Positions 47,764 through 56,774 of a stretch of DNA of 64,000 nucleotides are shown here, one piece after another. Position 1 is the first letter of the stretch, and the number at the start of each line of letters is the position of its first letter. Source of the DNA: Comamonadaceae bacterium. GTDB taxonomy: Bacteria; Pseudomonadota; Gammaproteobacteria; Burkholderiales; Burkholderiaceae_C. A model generated the notes under the pieces. It was not told the origin of the DNA, did not search any database, and was given only the letters and a program-made list of their open reading frames with translations. Position numbers and translations under genes: made by a program. The stretch covers positions 1 to 64,000 of the forward strand of contig JAIXRJ010000017.1 in the NCBI GenBank assembly GCA_027485235.1, written 5' to 3'.

Positions 47764-48312
47764 TTATTTGGGTGCGGTGACCGTGACCAGCGCAGGGCGC
47801 AGCACACGTTCGGCGATCAGGTAGCCTTTTTGCAGCACGCCAACCACGGTGTTGGCTTCCTGATCGGCAGGCACCACGCTGATGGCTTGGTGTTGGTGTG
47901 GGTCGAATTTGGTGCCGGCAGTGGGCGCAATTTCGACCACTTTGTGACGATCCAGCGCACTTTTGAGCTGGCGCAAGGTGGCCTCAGAGCCTTCGCGGAT
48001 TTGCTCCAAGCTGGCGTTGGGGATGGCCAAACCGGCCTCCAGGCTGTCCAGCACGGGCAACAGGCTGTCGGCAAAGCCTTCCACGGCAAACTTGCGGGCC
48101 TTGCTGATTTCCTCATCGGCCCGGCGACGGGCGTTTTGCACATCGGCTTGGGCGCGCAGGTATTGGTCCGCCAAATCGGTGTTTTGGGTTTTCAGCTTGG
48201 CCAGTTCGGCCAGCGCATCGGTCAAAGGGTCGGCAGGCAGGATGCCCGCTGCAGCGGCCAGTGCTTCGTCGCTCAAAGGTGTGTTTTCGGGGTTTGGAGT
48301 GGCTTCTGACAT
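47764..48312 (-). CDS. grpE: Nucleotide exchange factor GrpE
   Basis: 182 residues from ATG 48312 ([18 protein letters not shown]). Long coiled coil ([27 protein letters not shown]) then [30 protein letters not shown] and the C-terminal beta head ([24 protein letters not shown]). Exchanges ADP on DnaK. First gene of the heat-shock cluster. Confidence 0.96.
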   Translation of the reverse strand: MSEATPNPENTPLSDEALAAAAGILPADPLTDALAELAKLKTQNTDLADQYLRAQADVQNARRRADEEISKARKFAVEGFADSLLPVLDSLEAGLAIPNASLEQIREGSEATLRQLKSALDRHKVVEIAPTAGTKFDPHQHQAISVVPADQEANTVVGVLQKGYLIAERVLRPALVTVTAPK

Positions 48313-48346
48313 GAACAATGTCCGCAAAAATGAATGAACCCCGATC

Positions 48347-48375
48347 AAATAGGGGTTCAAGGTGGGGATTTCAAG
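48347..48375 (-). promoter_or_regulatory. Sigma-32 promoter of grpE
   Basis: Minus strand: CTTGAA (48375-48370), 14 bases, CCCCTATTT (48355-48347), about 35 bp upstream of the start codon. Matches RpoH except one base in the -10 box. Confidence 0.78.
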
Positions 48376-48405
48376 AGGGGGATGATCGCCGCCATCGGCG
48401 GGCGC

Positions 48406-48756
48406 TCAGTTCAGCGCCAACAATTCCACATCAAATTTCAACGTGGCATTCGGAGGAATCACCCCTCCTGCGCCGCGCGCGCCGTAACCCAGCTCCGCTG
48501 GGATGATCAAGGTGCGCTGACCGCCCACTTTCATGCCGGCCACGCCTTCATCCCAGCCCTTGATGACCATGCCTGCGCCCAAACCGAACACAAAGGGGTC
48601 TCGGCGGTCGCGGCTCGAATCGAACTTGGCGCCTTGCTGGCCGTCCTGGAAGAGCCAGCCGGTGTAGTGCACGGTGACGTCTTGGCCTGCGGTGGCGGTG
48701 GCGCCCTCGCCCAGGACGGTGTCTTCGAATTGCAGGCCGGAGGGTGTGGTGTTCAT
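48406..48756 (-). CDS. FKBP-type peptidyl-prolyl isomerase
   Basis: 116 residues from ATG 48756 (MNTTPSGLQFEDTVLGEG). Single FKBP domain: VTVHYTGWLFQDG, FDSSRDRRDPFVFGLGAGMVIKGWDEGV, RTLIIPAELGYGARG and IPPNATLKFDVELL. Cytoplasmic, no signal. Downstream end lies just before the grpE promoter. Confidence 0.93.
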   Translation of the reverse strand: MNTTPSGLQFEDTVLGEGATATAGQDVTVHYTGWLFQDGQQGAKFDSSRDRRDPFVFGLGAGMVIKGWDEGVAGMKVGGQRTLIIPAELGYGARGAGGVIPPNATLKFDVELLALN

Positions 48757-48819
48757 GCTGAGCTTTCTGTGAATGCGGGGCGCCTCAAATGGCGGTGACA
48801 CGGTGTGCGAAACCCAAAA

Positions 48820-49992
48820 TTATGCCAGCAGGCCACGACGGGCCAGATCACGCACCAGGGCGCTGACGCCATAAGTCCAAGGGGGGGCTTTGTCCGAGGT
48901 GGTGATGGTGTTGGTCAAAGTACCCAGTGGGGGGGTGGACACGCTCACCACATCTCCCACCACATGGGTGAAGCCCTGGCCCGGGCCATGCCGGTCTTGC
49001 GTGGGCGCAAACATGGTGCCCAAAAACAGCATCATCCCGTCAGGGTACTGGTGACAAGGCCCCATGGCTTGGCCAGCCAAATCGAGTGGATCGCGGCTGA
49101 TCTGGCGGAGTGAACTGCTGCCCTGCATGACAAAGCCCTCGGGTCCCTGAACCGTCAGGCTCAGCTCGCACTGGCGCACATCGTCGATGCCAAAGTCATC
49201 GTCGAACAGGCGGATGAAGGGACCGATCGCGCAGCTGGCGTTGTTGTCCTTGGCTTTGCCCAGCAAAAGGGCGCTGCGGCCTTCAAAGTCGCGCAGATTC
49301 ACGTCGTTGCCCAAACTGGCACCGACCACCTCGCCACGCGAGTTGACGGCCAGCACCACTTCGGGCTCGGGGTTGTTCCATTGGCTGCCGGGGTGGATGC
49401 CCGCCAGAGCGCCCGTGCCAATGGCGCTCATGGGCTGCGACTTGGTGAAAATCTCGGCGTCCGGGCCAATGCCCACCTCCAGGTATTGCGACCACATGCC
49501 CTGGGCCAGCAGCACCTCTTTGAGCTTGGCCGACTCGGGCGAGCCGGGTTTGACACTGCGCAGGTTGTCGCCAATCACCGCCACCACCGCCTGGCGCACG
49601 GCTTCGGCCTGGCTGGCGTCGCCTCGGGCTTGCTCTTCAATCACACGCTCGAGCATGCTGGCCACAAAGGTCACGCCGGCCGCCTTGATGGCCTGCAGAT
49701 CGCACGGGGCCATGAGCCAGGGCTTTGAGGGATCACGCTGGGGTTCTTGTGAATTGCTCAGGGCGTCGGAGGTCTGTGCCAGCACCGGCGCTTGGCCAGA
49801 AGCGATGAACTGGCGCACTTGGGTGGCGACTTGCGGTAACTCGAGCAGTTGGCTGCTGGTGGGGGCCAGGGCAGACAAATCGAACACCAGATCTGCGTGG
49901 ATGCCGACCAGGGTGGCGCCCAGGCCAGGTTGCCATAAACGGCCAATCAGGCAGGCTTTTGCAGGGTCGGTGGGCAAAGCAGGGTGGTTCAT
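48820..49992 (-). CDS. Fumarylacetoacetate-hydrolase-family protein
   Basis: 390 residues. C-terminal FAH fold with metal-ligand segment NPEPEVVLAVNSRGEVVGASLGNDVNLRDFEG and VSTPPLGTLTNTI. Related enzymes are hydratases, decarboxylases or dehydratases of 2-oxo acids in sugar-acid and aromatic catabolism; this longer variant is seen in Burkholderiales. Stands alone, divergent from the OmpA-like lipoprotein gene. Confidence 0.8.
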   Translation of the reverse strand: MNHPALPTDPAKACLIGRLWQPGLGATLVGIHADLVFDLSALAPTSSQLLELPQVATQVRQFIASGQAPVLAQTSDALSNSQEPQRDPSKPWLMAPCDLQAIKAAGVTFVASMLERVIEEQARGDASQAEAVRQAVVAVIGDNLRSVKPGSPESAKLKEVLLAQGMWSQYLEVGIGPDAEIFTKSQPMSAIGTGALAGIHPGSQWNNPEPEVVLAVNSRGEVVGASLGNDVNLRDFEGRSALLLGKAKDNNASCAIGPFIRLFDDDFGIDDVRQCELSLTVQGPEGFVMQGSSSLRQISRDPLDLAGQAMGPCHQYPDGMMLFLGTMFAPTQDRHGPGQGFTHVVGDVVSVSTPPLGTLTNTITTSDKAPPWTYGVSALVRDLARRGLLA

Positions 49993-50188
49993 GACGAGGG
50001 ACTAAAGTGGATGGAGTTCAAAAGAGCATGCCAGAGACGTGTGCTGCCTGCTGTCACGCAAGAGCGCTTGCAAGGAAAGCATCGCTCGCTGACCAGGAAG
50101 CAATTTGTTGCAAGCATGTGCTTTGCATCACGGACCGCCGGAGGTGATCGCGTTAAATTCATGCGTCTTCAAACAAAGGATTTTCCAC

Positions 50189-50839
50189 ATGGCACTTTCA
50201 ACACCTCTCCAACTTACCGGTACGGTGGTTTGTGGCTTGGCCATTTTGTTGACGGGATGCGCCACGGCCACTCCCGAGCAAAAAGGCGCAGGGACCGGCG
50301 CGCTGATCGGTGCGGTCGCCGGCCAGGTGCTGGGCCGTGATTCGAAGTCTTCGGCCATCGGTGCCGGCTTGGGCGCTTTGGGCGGCTACATCTGGTCCAA
50401 GAACATGGAAGACAAAAAGCGCGCCATGGAGCAGGCCACCGCCGGCACAGGCACCGTCGTGACGCAAACGGCCGACAACCAGTTGAAGCTGAGCATTCCC
50501 AATGACATCTCGTTTGCCACCGGACGCCATGACATCCAGCCTCGCCTGATGCCCATCCTGGACCAGTTTGCGCAAGGTTTGAACCAGCAAGCGTCCGTGG
50601 AAGTGAAGATCATCGGCCATACCGACAACACAGGCAGCGATGCGATCAACAACCCCCTGTCGGTCAACCGTGCGCAAAGTGCGCGTGACTATTTGGTGTC
50701 GCGCGGCGTCAGCATGAACAGGATAGCGATCGATGGCCGCGGTGCGCGTGAGCCGATGGCCGACAACAACAGCGATGCAGGCCGGGCGCGCAACCGCCGC
50801 ATTGACATCTTCCTGGCGGAACGGGCAACAGGCCGTTGA
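50189..50839 (+). CDS. OmpA-family lipoprotein with glycine zipper
   Basis: Start at ATG 50189 with AAGGA upstream, 216 residues. Lipoprotein signal with lipobox LLTGC. A glycine-zipper stretch (GAGTGALIGAVAGQVLGRDS and GAGLGALGGYIW) precedes the OmpA peptidoglycan-binding domain (SFATGRHDIQPRLMPILDQF, IIGHTDNTGSDAINNPLSVN, NRRIDIFL). Links outer membrane to peptidoglycan. Confidence 0.9.
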   Translation: MALSTPLQLTGTVVCGLAILLTGCATATPEQKGAGTGALIGAVAGQVLGRDSKSSAIGAGLGALGGYIWSKNMEDKKRAMEQATAGTGTVVTQTADNQLKLSIPNDISFATGRHDIQPRLMPILDQFAQGLNQQASVEVKIIGHTDNTGSDAINNPLSVNRAQSARDYLVSRGVSMNRIAIDGRGAREPMADNNSDAGRARNRRIDIFLAERATGR

Positions 50840-50932
50840 TACAAGACTTGGAGACATGGACCCCCGATCAAGTCGGAGGTGAGAACGCCGTGTGGGGATG
50901 GCGATCCAAATTGGGCCCCCAGGTTGATGGCA

Positions 50933-50960
50933 GTCATGCCCGCGAAAGCAGGTGGCCATG
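50933..50960. repeat. Diverged REP-like palindrome
   Basis: GTCATGCCCGCG followed by AAAGCAGGTGGCCAT resembles the fuller palindrome at 52943-52968. It lies between the convergent OmpA-like and MarR genes. Confidence 0.45.
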
Positions 50961-50976
50961 TTCGAGACCCTGACAC

Positions 50977-51561
50977 TCACAGGTATATTTTTTGCAGCAA
51001 GGTCAGCAGCGTTTTGCGCTGCGCCGGCGTGAGTTTGGCGGTTTTTTCGATTTCCAGCTCGGTGGCCGTTTGTTCGGCTTGAACCATGAGTCCTTGGCCT
51101 TTGGGAGTGGCGTGCAAGCCCACGGCACGCCCATCGTGCGGGTGGGGTTTGCGTTCAATCAGGCCGCGCGCTTCCAGCGACTGGATCAAGCCCACCAGGT
51201 TGGGGGGCAGCAAGTTCAAAGCCGAGCACAGCTGGCGTGAAGTCACGCCGGGGTTGTGCAGGATGGTGGACAGCACGGAGAAGTCCACAGGCTTGAGGCC
51301 GTAGGGCGACAGCCTTTCCAGAAACAACTCGATGATGCTCAGTGCCGCGCGTCTGGCGTTGTAGCCCATCAAGCTTTGCAGGTAGGCGGTGTCCACCTTC
51401 TCGACCGCGGCCAGCGTGCCTTCAGGCTTGGCGGCATCAGACGCACGCACGGCTTTGGCCCGCGGCTTTTGGCTTGCGGCGGCACGCACCAAGTCCTGCG
51501 GCTGGACTGGGGAGTCAGACGCCAAGCGATCAGAGCGCGTGCGCTGTGTCTGGTTCATCAT
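50977..51561 (-). CDS. MarR-family transcriptional regulator
   Basis: Start at ATG 51561 (MMNQTQRTRS), 194 residues; the first 60 are a basic, Ala-rich extension. Winged helix: LKPVDFSVLSTILHNPGVTS, QLCSALNLLPPNLVGLIQSL and IERKPHPHDGRAVGLHATPKG. It closes the hydroxycinnamate-type gene set and is the natural candidate for its CoA-thioester-sensing repressor (CouR/FerR type). Confidence 0.85.
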   Translation of the reverse strand: MMNQTQRTRSDRLASDSPVQPQDLVRAAASQKPRAKAVRASDAAKPEGTLAAVEKVDTAYLQSLMGYNARRAALSIIELFLERLSPYGLKPVDFSVLSTILHNPGVTSRQLCSALNLLPPNLVGLIQSLEARGLIERKPHPHDGRAVGLHATPKGQGLMVQAEQTATELEIEKTAKLTPAQRKTLLTLLQKIYL

Positions 51562-51693
51562 GAAACCGATGTGCTTGATCAGCAGCCCCCGGGACACCCA
51601 TGTCAGTCCCGAGCACTGGTTCAGGTCTGCCGAATTCTCGACGGTTGCGCATGCGGGTCTCCTCCAAAGGGGGGGAAGGTCGAATGGGATCCA

Positions 51694-52113
51694 TCAGCTG
51701 CACAAAGCCTTGATGTCCTCGGGCACAGGGATGGCTTTGATGCGGTCAGGGTCTTCGGGGTGTTTGATGCAAAAGGCGCGCACTTCGGTGCCTTCGCAGA
51801 TCACCGTGTCGCCGCGCGTGACCACATGCTTGTGCACAAACACTTTGTCTCGCCACTCCTGCACACTGGTGTGCACCTGAAGGGTTTCGCCATAGGTGGC
51901 GGGGCGGATGAATTTGGTGTGAATTTCCAGCAGCGGGGTACCCACGATGCCGCGCGTCTTGACCAGCTCGCGCCAAGGCGGGATGCCGCACTGCATGAAA
52001 AAGTGGAGTGACGACGCGTCCATCCACCTGGAGAAGTTGGGAAAGAACACGATGCCTGCGGGGTCGCAGTCGCCGAACACCACTTGCAGTTCGTAAACAA
52101 CCGTTTTGTTCAT
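51694..52113 (-). CDS. 4-hydroxybenzoyl-CoA thioesterase-like hotdog protein
   Basis: 139 residues from ATG 52113. The motif VVFGDCDPAGIVFFPNFSRWMD carries the catalytic Asp of the 4HBT family. It would hydrolyse an aromatic acyl-CoA, fitting the neighbouring CoA ligase, hydratase and SDR. Spaced eight bases after the SDR stop, same operon. Confidence 0.85.
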   Translation of the reverse strand: MNKTVVYELQVVFGDCDPAGIVFFPNFSRWMDASSLHFFMQCGIPPWRELVKTRGIVGTPLLEIHTKFIRPATYGETLQVHTSVQEWRDKVFVHKHVVTRGDTVICEGTEVRAFCIKHPEDPDRIKAIPVPEDIKALCS

Positions 52114-52121
52114 GGTTCCGC

Positions 52122-52907
52122 TCAACGAGGCGCCATGCGCAGGGCACCGTCCAAGCGAATCACTTCGCCGTTCAGGTGGTCGTTGTGCACGATGTGGCAG
52201 GCCAACTCGGCAAATTCGCTGGGCTTGCCCAAACGTGCGGGGAAGGGGATGCTGGCGGCCAGGGATTGCTGGATTGGCTCGGGCAAGCTCGCCAGCAGGG
52301 GTGTCTTGAACAGGCCAGGGGCGATGGTGCACACGCGGATGCCGTGCTGCGCCAGGTCGCGCGCCATCGGCAGTGTCATGCCCACCACACCGGCCTTGGA
52401 GGCGCTGTAGGCCTGTTGACCCACTTGGCCATCAAAGGCGGCAACCGAGGCGGTGAAGACCATCACGCCACGCGCACCATCCGCCATGGGGTCGAGTTGG
52501 GCGCAGGCCTCGGCAAACAAACGCGCCGCGTTGTAAGTGCCGATCAGGTTGACGTTGATCACCTTGGCAAACTCCTCCAGCGGCGCGGCCTTGCCGTCTT
52601 TGCCGACCACGCGCTTGGCGGTGCCGATGCCGGCAATTTGCATCAGGATGCGCGCAGGTCCGTGCGCGGCGGCGGCGGTGGCAAGGGCTTGGGCCATGCT
52701 GTCCGGGTCTGAGACGTTGCAATACACCGCCACGGCGCAGCCGTTTCCATATTGCGCGCTGATGTCTTGGGCCACGCGCTTGGCGTTGTCCATGTTGAGG
52801 TCGAGCACCGCGACCTGGGCGCCCAGGCGGGCCAGTTCGCGGGCTGTGGCTTCGCCCAGCCCCGAGCCACCGCCGGTGACCAGTGCCGCTTGTCCTTGGA
52901 TCTTCAT
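52122..52907 (-). CDS. SDR-family 3-hydroxyacyl-CoA dehydrogenase-like protein
   Basis: 261 residues. NAD loop ALVTGGGSGLGEATAREL and catalytic YSASKAGV; DLNMDN-type acidic residue after beta-2 indicates NAD preference. Closest in feel to HSD17B10/3-hydroxyacyl-CoA dehydrogenase type 2. In a hydroxycinnamate beta-oxidation scheme it would make the beta-keto thioester (CouN role); inference from context. Confidence 0.85.
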   Translation of the reverse strand: MKIQGQAALVTGGGSGLGEATARELARLGAQVAVLDLNMDNAKRVAQDISAQYGNGCAVAVYCNVSDPDSMAQALATAAAAHGPARILMQIAGIGTAKRVVGKDGKAAPLEEFAKVINVNLIGTYNAARLFAEACAQLDPMADGARGVMVFTASVAAFDGQVGQQAYSASKAGVVGMTLPMARDLAQHGIRVCTIAPGLFKTPLLASLPEPIQQSLAASIPFPARLGKPSEFAELACHIVHNDHLNGEVIRLDGALRMAPR

Positions 52908-52942
52908 GTCAGTACCTTTCTCTTGTAGGCGGATGCGGTTTT

Positions 52943-52968
52943 GTCATGCCCGCGTTCGCGGGTATGAC
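52943..52968. repeat. REP-like palindrome
   Basis: GTCATGCCCGCG-TT-CGCGGGTATGAC: near-perfect 12-bp arms around TT, between the ligase and SDR genes. This palindrome is common in intergenic DNA of proteobacteria and may stabilise mRNA. Confidence 0.75.
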
Positions 52969-52979
52969 CAGCGAGTGAT

Positions 52980-54833
52980 TCACGTTTGGGGTTTGACGAT
53001 GCCGTGCAGCGTATCGGCGTGCAGCGCTTCTACGGTGTCGGCGCGGTGTTTCAGCACTGCGCGTTGGTTGATCGAACCCTTGTCTGTGATTTCACCCTTG
53101 TCAATGGTGGGAGGCTCGCTCAGCAGGCACAGGCGGGCAATGCGGTTGGCACTGCCGGTGCTGGTTTGAGCCAGCAGGTTGACGATGTCCTGGAACTTGG
53201 CCAACACAGGTGAAGCGGCCAACACATCGGACATCGGCGCTTGAGTGCCCAGTCCGCTCAAGGCACGCACAGCCGGTGTGGGAAAGATCATGGCACCGAC
53301 TTCTTTCAAATTGATGCCGGTGAGCACCGCATCCTGAATGTAGGGCGCGCCCGCTGCAATGATCTTGGCACGCAGCGGTCCCACACTCACAAAAGTGCCC
53401 GTGGCCAGCTTGAAGTCTTCGGCAATTCGTCCGTCAAATTTCAAGCCCAAGTGCACATTGTTCTTGTCGATCCATTGGACCGCGTCGCCGGTCTTGAAAA
53501 AGCCTTCCTCGTCAAACGCACCCGCTGTTTCTTCAGGGTTGCGCCAGTAGCCTGGGGTGATGTTGGGGCCGCGGTAGCGCACTTCGGTTTTGCCATCGGT
53601 GTCCACCAGCTTGAGCTCAAGGCCCGGCGTGGGCACGCCCAGATCGCCCGCTTGCACCAAGGGATTGGTCACAAAGATGCCAAAGGGGCCGGATTCGGTC
53701 ATCCCAAGACCCGTGCCCATGACGATGCGCTCGCCCACTTCACGTTCTTGGCTGGCGTACAGGCTTTCCCAGATGGGCTGGGCCAAAGTGGCACCGGCAT
53801 AAAAGAACATCTGCAATCGCGAAAGCAGCGTTTTGCGCAGCTGGTCGTCGGTTTGCATGGCGTTGGCAATCGCTTCAAAACCCGTGGGTACATTGAAGTA
53901 AACCGTGGGTGCGATCTCGCGCAGATTGCGCAGGGTCTCGTGCATCAAAGCGGGCGTGGGCTTGCCATCGTCAATGTAGAGCGTGCCGCCGTGGAACACG
54001 GTCATGCCAAAGTTGTGGTTGCCGCCAAAGGTGTGGTTCCAAGGCAGCCAGTCGACCAGTACCAATTCTTGGTCAGCCAAAACGGGCATGGATTGCGCCA
54101 TTTGTTGTTGGTTGGCGCACCACAAACGGTTGGTGTTGATGACGGCCTTGGGCATCTTGGTCGAGCCGCTGGTGAACAAAAACTTGGCGATGGTGTCGGG
54201 GCCAGTAGCGGCCATGGCGGCATCTACCGCAGGCGTAGCGGTGGTGGCGCACAGGCTGTCAAAAGCGGTGACCCTGCGGCCAGGCACCTCGCCTTCGACC
54301 ATGACGACTTCCATGTCGTTGGCCACCGTGGCGGCTATGGCATTGGCGTAACGGGCGTCGGATGCGAAGACCAGGCCAGGCGTCACGGTTTTCAGCACAT
54401 GCTTGAGCTTGTCGTAGTCCACGCTGACCAGCGAGTAGGGCGGCGAAGTGGGCACATGGGGCACGCCCGCCACCAGGCATCCCAAAGCCAACAGGCCATG
54501 CTCCAAGCTGTTTTCGCTCAGGATGACGACGGGACGTTCTGCGCTGAGGCCTCGGTTGATCAGGCCTTGCGCAATGCTGCGCGCTGTTTTCCACGCCTGG
54601 TCGTAAGTGATGTGTCGCCATTCACCCAGCGTGCCATCGGCATTTTTCACGCGCCGAGCCATGAAAGTTTGGTGGGGCTTGGTGAGCGCCCAGTGTTGCA
54701 GCCGGTCGGTCAGGCGGTCCGGAAAGGCTTGCAGGTCTTGATCGGCCTTGAGGTACTGGGTGCCTGGCACGCCACCTTGCAGCGTGACGCGGGTCACGCC
54801 AAATTTGAGTGGGCGAAATTGAGGGGCGTTCAT
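52980..54833 (-). CDS. Feruloyl-CoA synthase-like AMP-dependent CoA ligase
   Basis: Start chosen at ATG 54833 (MNAPQFRPLKFGVTR), 617 residues. Adenylation motifs: FLFTSGSTKMPKAVINTN, GLGMTESGPFG, YRGPNITPGYWRNPEET, FKTGDAVQWID. Length and N-terminus match feruloyl-CoA synthases, which activate ferulate, coumarate or caffeate. It follows the crotonase gene by 13 bp. Confidence 0.85.
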   Translation of the reverse strand: MNAPQFRPLKFGVTRVTLQGGVPGTQYLKADQDLQAFPDRLTDRLQHWALTKPHQTFMARRVKNADGTLGEWRHITYDQAWKTARSIAQGLINRGLSAERPVVILSENSLEHGLLALGCLVAGVPHVPTSPPYSLVSVDYDKLKHVLKTVTPGLVFASDARYANAIAATVANDMEVVMVEGEVPGRRVTAFDSLCATTATPAVDAAMAATGPDTIAKFLFTSGSTKMPKAVINTNRLWCANQQQMAQSMPVLADQELVLVDWLPWNHTFGGNHNFGMTVFHGGTLYIDDGKPTPALMHETLRNLREIAPTVYFNVPTGFEAIANAMQTDDQLRKTLLSRLQMFFYAGATLAQPIWESLYASQEREVGERIVMGTGLGMTESGPFGIFVTNPLVQAGDLGVPTPGLELKLVDTDGKTEVRYRGPNITPGYWRNPEETAGAFDEEGFFKTGDAVQWIDKNNVHLGLKFDGRIAEDFKLATGTFVSVGPLRAKIIAAGAPYIQDAVLTGINLKEVGAMIFPTPAVRALSGLGTQAPMSDVLAASPVLAKFQDIVNLLAQTSTGSANRIARLCLLSEPPTIDKGEITDKGSINQRAVLKHRADTVEALHADTLHGIVKPQT

Positions 54834-54846
54834 GTTCTTGTCCGGT

Positions 54847-55653
54847 TCAGCTTTTTTGAACTTTCGCGGCCTTGCCTTCCAAAAAGGCGCGCACACGGGC
54901 TTTGGCTTCGGGTGCAGCTTGGGCAATCGAGGCCATCAGCGCTTCGGTGAACAAGCCGTGGTCTGCGGGTTGCTCGGCAATGCGGGGCAGGGCGTGTGTC
55001 AGGGCAAAGTTGGTCAGGGGTGCGTTGGTCGCAATGCGCTTGGCCAGTTCGATGGCCTTGGCCAATGCGGTCCCGGTGGGCACCAGGTACTGTGCCAAGC
55101 CCACGCGCTCACCCTCTTGCGCGTCGTAGACGCGGCCAGTCAGCATCATGTCGGTCATGCGGGCCGCGCCGATCAGCTTGGGCACACGCACCGAGCCACC
55201 GCCGCCCACAAAGATGCCGCGTGTGCCCTCGGGCAGCGCGTAAAAAGTGCTCTCGTCGGCCACGCGGATGTGCGAGGCAGCGGCCAGCTCCAAGCCGCCG
55301 CCCACCACCGCGCCATGCAAAGCGGCCACCACGGGCACCCGCCCTTGCTCGACCGCGTTCAAGGCCACATGCCAGCCGCGTGAATGGTGAATGCCCTCGC
55401 CGGCATCGCGCTCCTTGAGTTCGGACAAATCCAGACCCGCACAAAAGTGATCGCCTTCGCCGTGGATCACGGCAGCACAGGCCTCAGGGGGCAGGTTTTG
55501 GAACACATCGCGCAGAGCTTCGATCAGGGCATCGGACAAGGCGTTGCGTTTGGCAGGGCGGCACAGGCGCACCACGGCGACGGCGCCTTGCATTTCCAAA
55601 GCAACACCATGGGCGGCTGCGCGTTCAAGAACGGGGTGCGGGGTGTTTGTCAT
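54847..55653 (-). CDS. Enoyl-CoA hydratase-family protein (hydroxycinnamoyl-CoA step)
   Basis: 268 residues. Crotonase fold with GDHFCAGLDLSELKERDAG and ALHGAVVGGGLELAAASHIR; the late Glu is in FYALPEGTRGIFVGGGG. First gene of the minus-strand operon, so it should act next to the CoA ligase, hydrating the side-chain double bond. Whether it also cleaves to an aldehyde (classical Ech) cannot be read, but the SDR and amidohydrolase neighbours favour beta-oxidation. Confidence 0.85.
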   Translation of the reverse strand: MTNTPHPVLERAAAHGVALEMQGAVAVVRLCRPAKRNALSDALIEALRDVFQNLPPEACAAVIHGEGDHFCAGLDLSELKERDAGEGIHHSRGWHVALNAVEQGRVPVVAALHGAVVGGGLELAAASHIRVADESTFYALPEGTRGIFVGGGGSVRVPKLIGAARMTDMMLTGRVYDAQEGERVGLAQYLVPTGTALAKAIELAKRIATNAPLTNFALTHALPRIAEQPADHGLFTEALMASIAQAAPEAKARVRAFLEGKAAKVQKS

Positions 55654-55702
55654 CGCAAGGGCTTTCGGGAGACTTGACCCGAGAGGCCAAGAAGGTTATT
55701 AT

Positions 55703-55711
55703 TGATAATCA
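55703..55711. promoter_or_regulatory. Candidate MarR operator in the divergent promoter region
   Basis: TGATAATCA (4-bp arms around one base) within an AT-rich stretch ATTATTGATAATCATAT, between the divergent hydratase and amidohydrolase genes. MarR repressors bind AT-rich dyads of this kind; assignment is inference. Confidence 0.35.
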
Positions 55712-55853
55712 TATTGTGCTGAACCAGCAGCGTCCTTAGGCTTGGTGCTTTCCCTAGGTGGCCGATGTGCTGACCGGTTTTAGTCTTGCCTGCGACGCGG
55801 TCTGTGCCCGTCTTCGGCTATGGTTTATCCCATCGAAGCGGAGAGAGAAAATC

Positions 55854-56726
55854 ATGAACCACCAAGACCTGATCGCCATCGACATCCACACGCACGCCGA
55901 AGTGAGCTGCTGGAACCCGTTTGACAACTACGGCGAGGAGTACGACCGCGCCGCCGACAAGTTCTTTGGCAGCAATCGCCGCCCGACCATCGACGAGACT
56001 GTGGCCTATTACAGAGAGCGCAAGATCGGCCTGGTCATGTTCACGGTGGACAGTGAATCGCAGCTGGGCCGCCGTCGCATTCCCAACGAAGAAATTGCCA
56101 AAGCTGCGCGTGACAACAGCGACATGATGATCGCTTTTGCCAGCATCGACCCGCACAAAGGCAAGATGGGTGCGCGTGAGGCGGAGCGCCTGATCAAGGA
56201 AGAAGGGATCAAGGGTTTTAAGTTCCACCCCACGGTGCAGGGTTACCACCCTTACGACAAGATGGCCTGGCCGATTTACGACGTGATCAACGAACACAAG
56301 TTGCCCGCGATCTTTCACACCGGACACAGTGGCATTGGCTCGGGCATGCGTTGCGGCGGCGGTTTGCGCTTGGCCTACAGCAACCCCATGCACCTCGATG
56401 ATGTGGCGATCGACTGGCCCGACATGCAGATCGTCATGGCGCACCCCAGCTTCCCGTGGCAAGACGAGGCGTTGAGTGTGGCCACGCACAAGCCCAATGT
56501 CTGGCTTGACCTGTCGGGCTGGAGCCCCAAATACTTTCCCAAGCAGTTGGTGCAGTACGCCAACACCTTGCTGAAAGACCGCGTTTTGTTTGGCAGCGAT
56601 TACCCGCTGATCACGCCTGAGCGTTGGATGAAAGACTTCGAGGTGGCGGGCTTCAAGCCCGAGGTGATGCCCGGCATCTTGAAAGACAACGCGGTGCGTT
56701 TGCTGGGTCTGGACAAAGCGGCTTGA
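55854..56726 (+). CDS. Amidohydrolase-family metal-dependent hydrolase (CouO-like candidate)
   Basis: Start at ATG 55854 with GGAGAGAG upstream, 290 residues. TIM-barrel amidohydrolase-2 features: IDIHTHAEV (metal His pair), GFKFHPTVQGYHP, FHTGHSG, MAHPSFPWQDEAL and FGSDYPLITPERW (Asp). Members hydrolyse C-C or amide bonds; in hydroxycinnamate pathways a relative, CouO, cleaves the beta-ketoacyl-CoA. Divergent from that gene set here, which supports but does not prove the role. Confidence 0.8.
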   Translation: MNHQDLIAIDIHTHAEVSCWNPFDNYGEEYDRAADKFFGSNRRPTIDETVAYYRERKIGLVMFTVDSESQLGRRRIPNEEIAKAARDNSDMMIAFASIDPHKGKMGAREAERLIKEEGIKGFKFHPTVQGYHPYDKMAWPIYDVINEHKLPAIFHTGHSGIGSGMRCGGGLRLAYSNPMHLDDVAIDWPDMQIVMAHPSFPWQDEALSVATHKPNVWLDLSGWSPKYFPKQLVQYANTLLKDRVLFGSDYPLITPERWMKDFEVAGFKPEVMPGILKDNAVRLLGLDKAA

Positions 56727-56774
56727 ACGACAGCCAGTTTTGCCAGTGCCTTGTTTCTTTTCAGGGGCATGTGC

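Noticed and set aside
45642..47780. 712-codon plus-strand open frame
   Set aside because: Antisense shadow of dnaK caused by high GC and codon bias.
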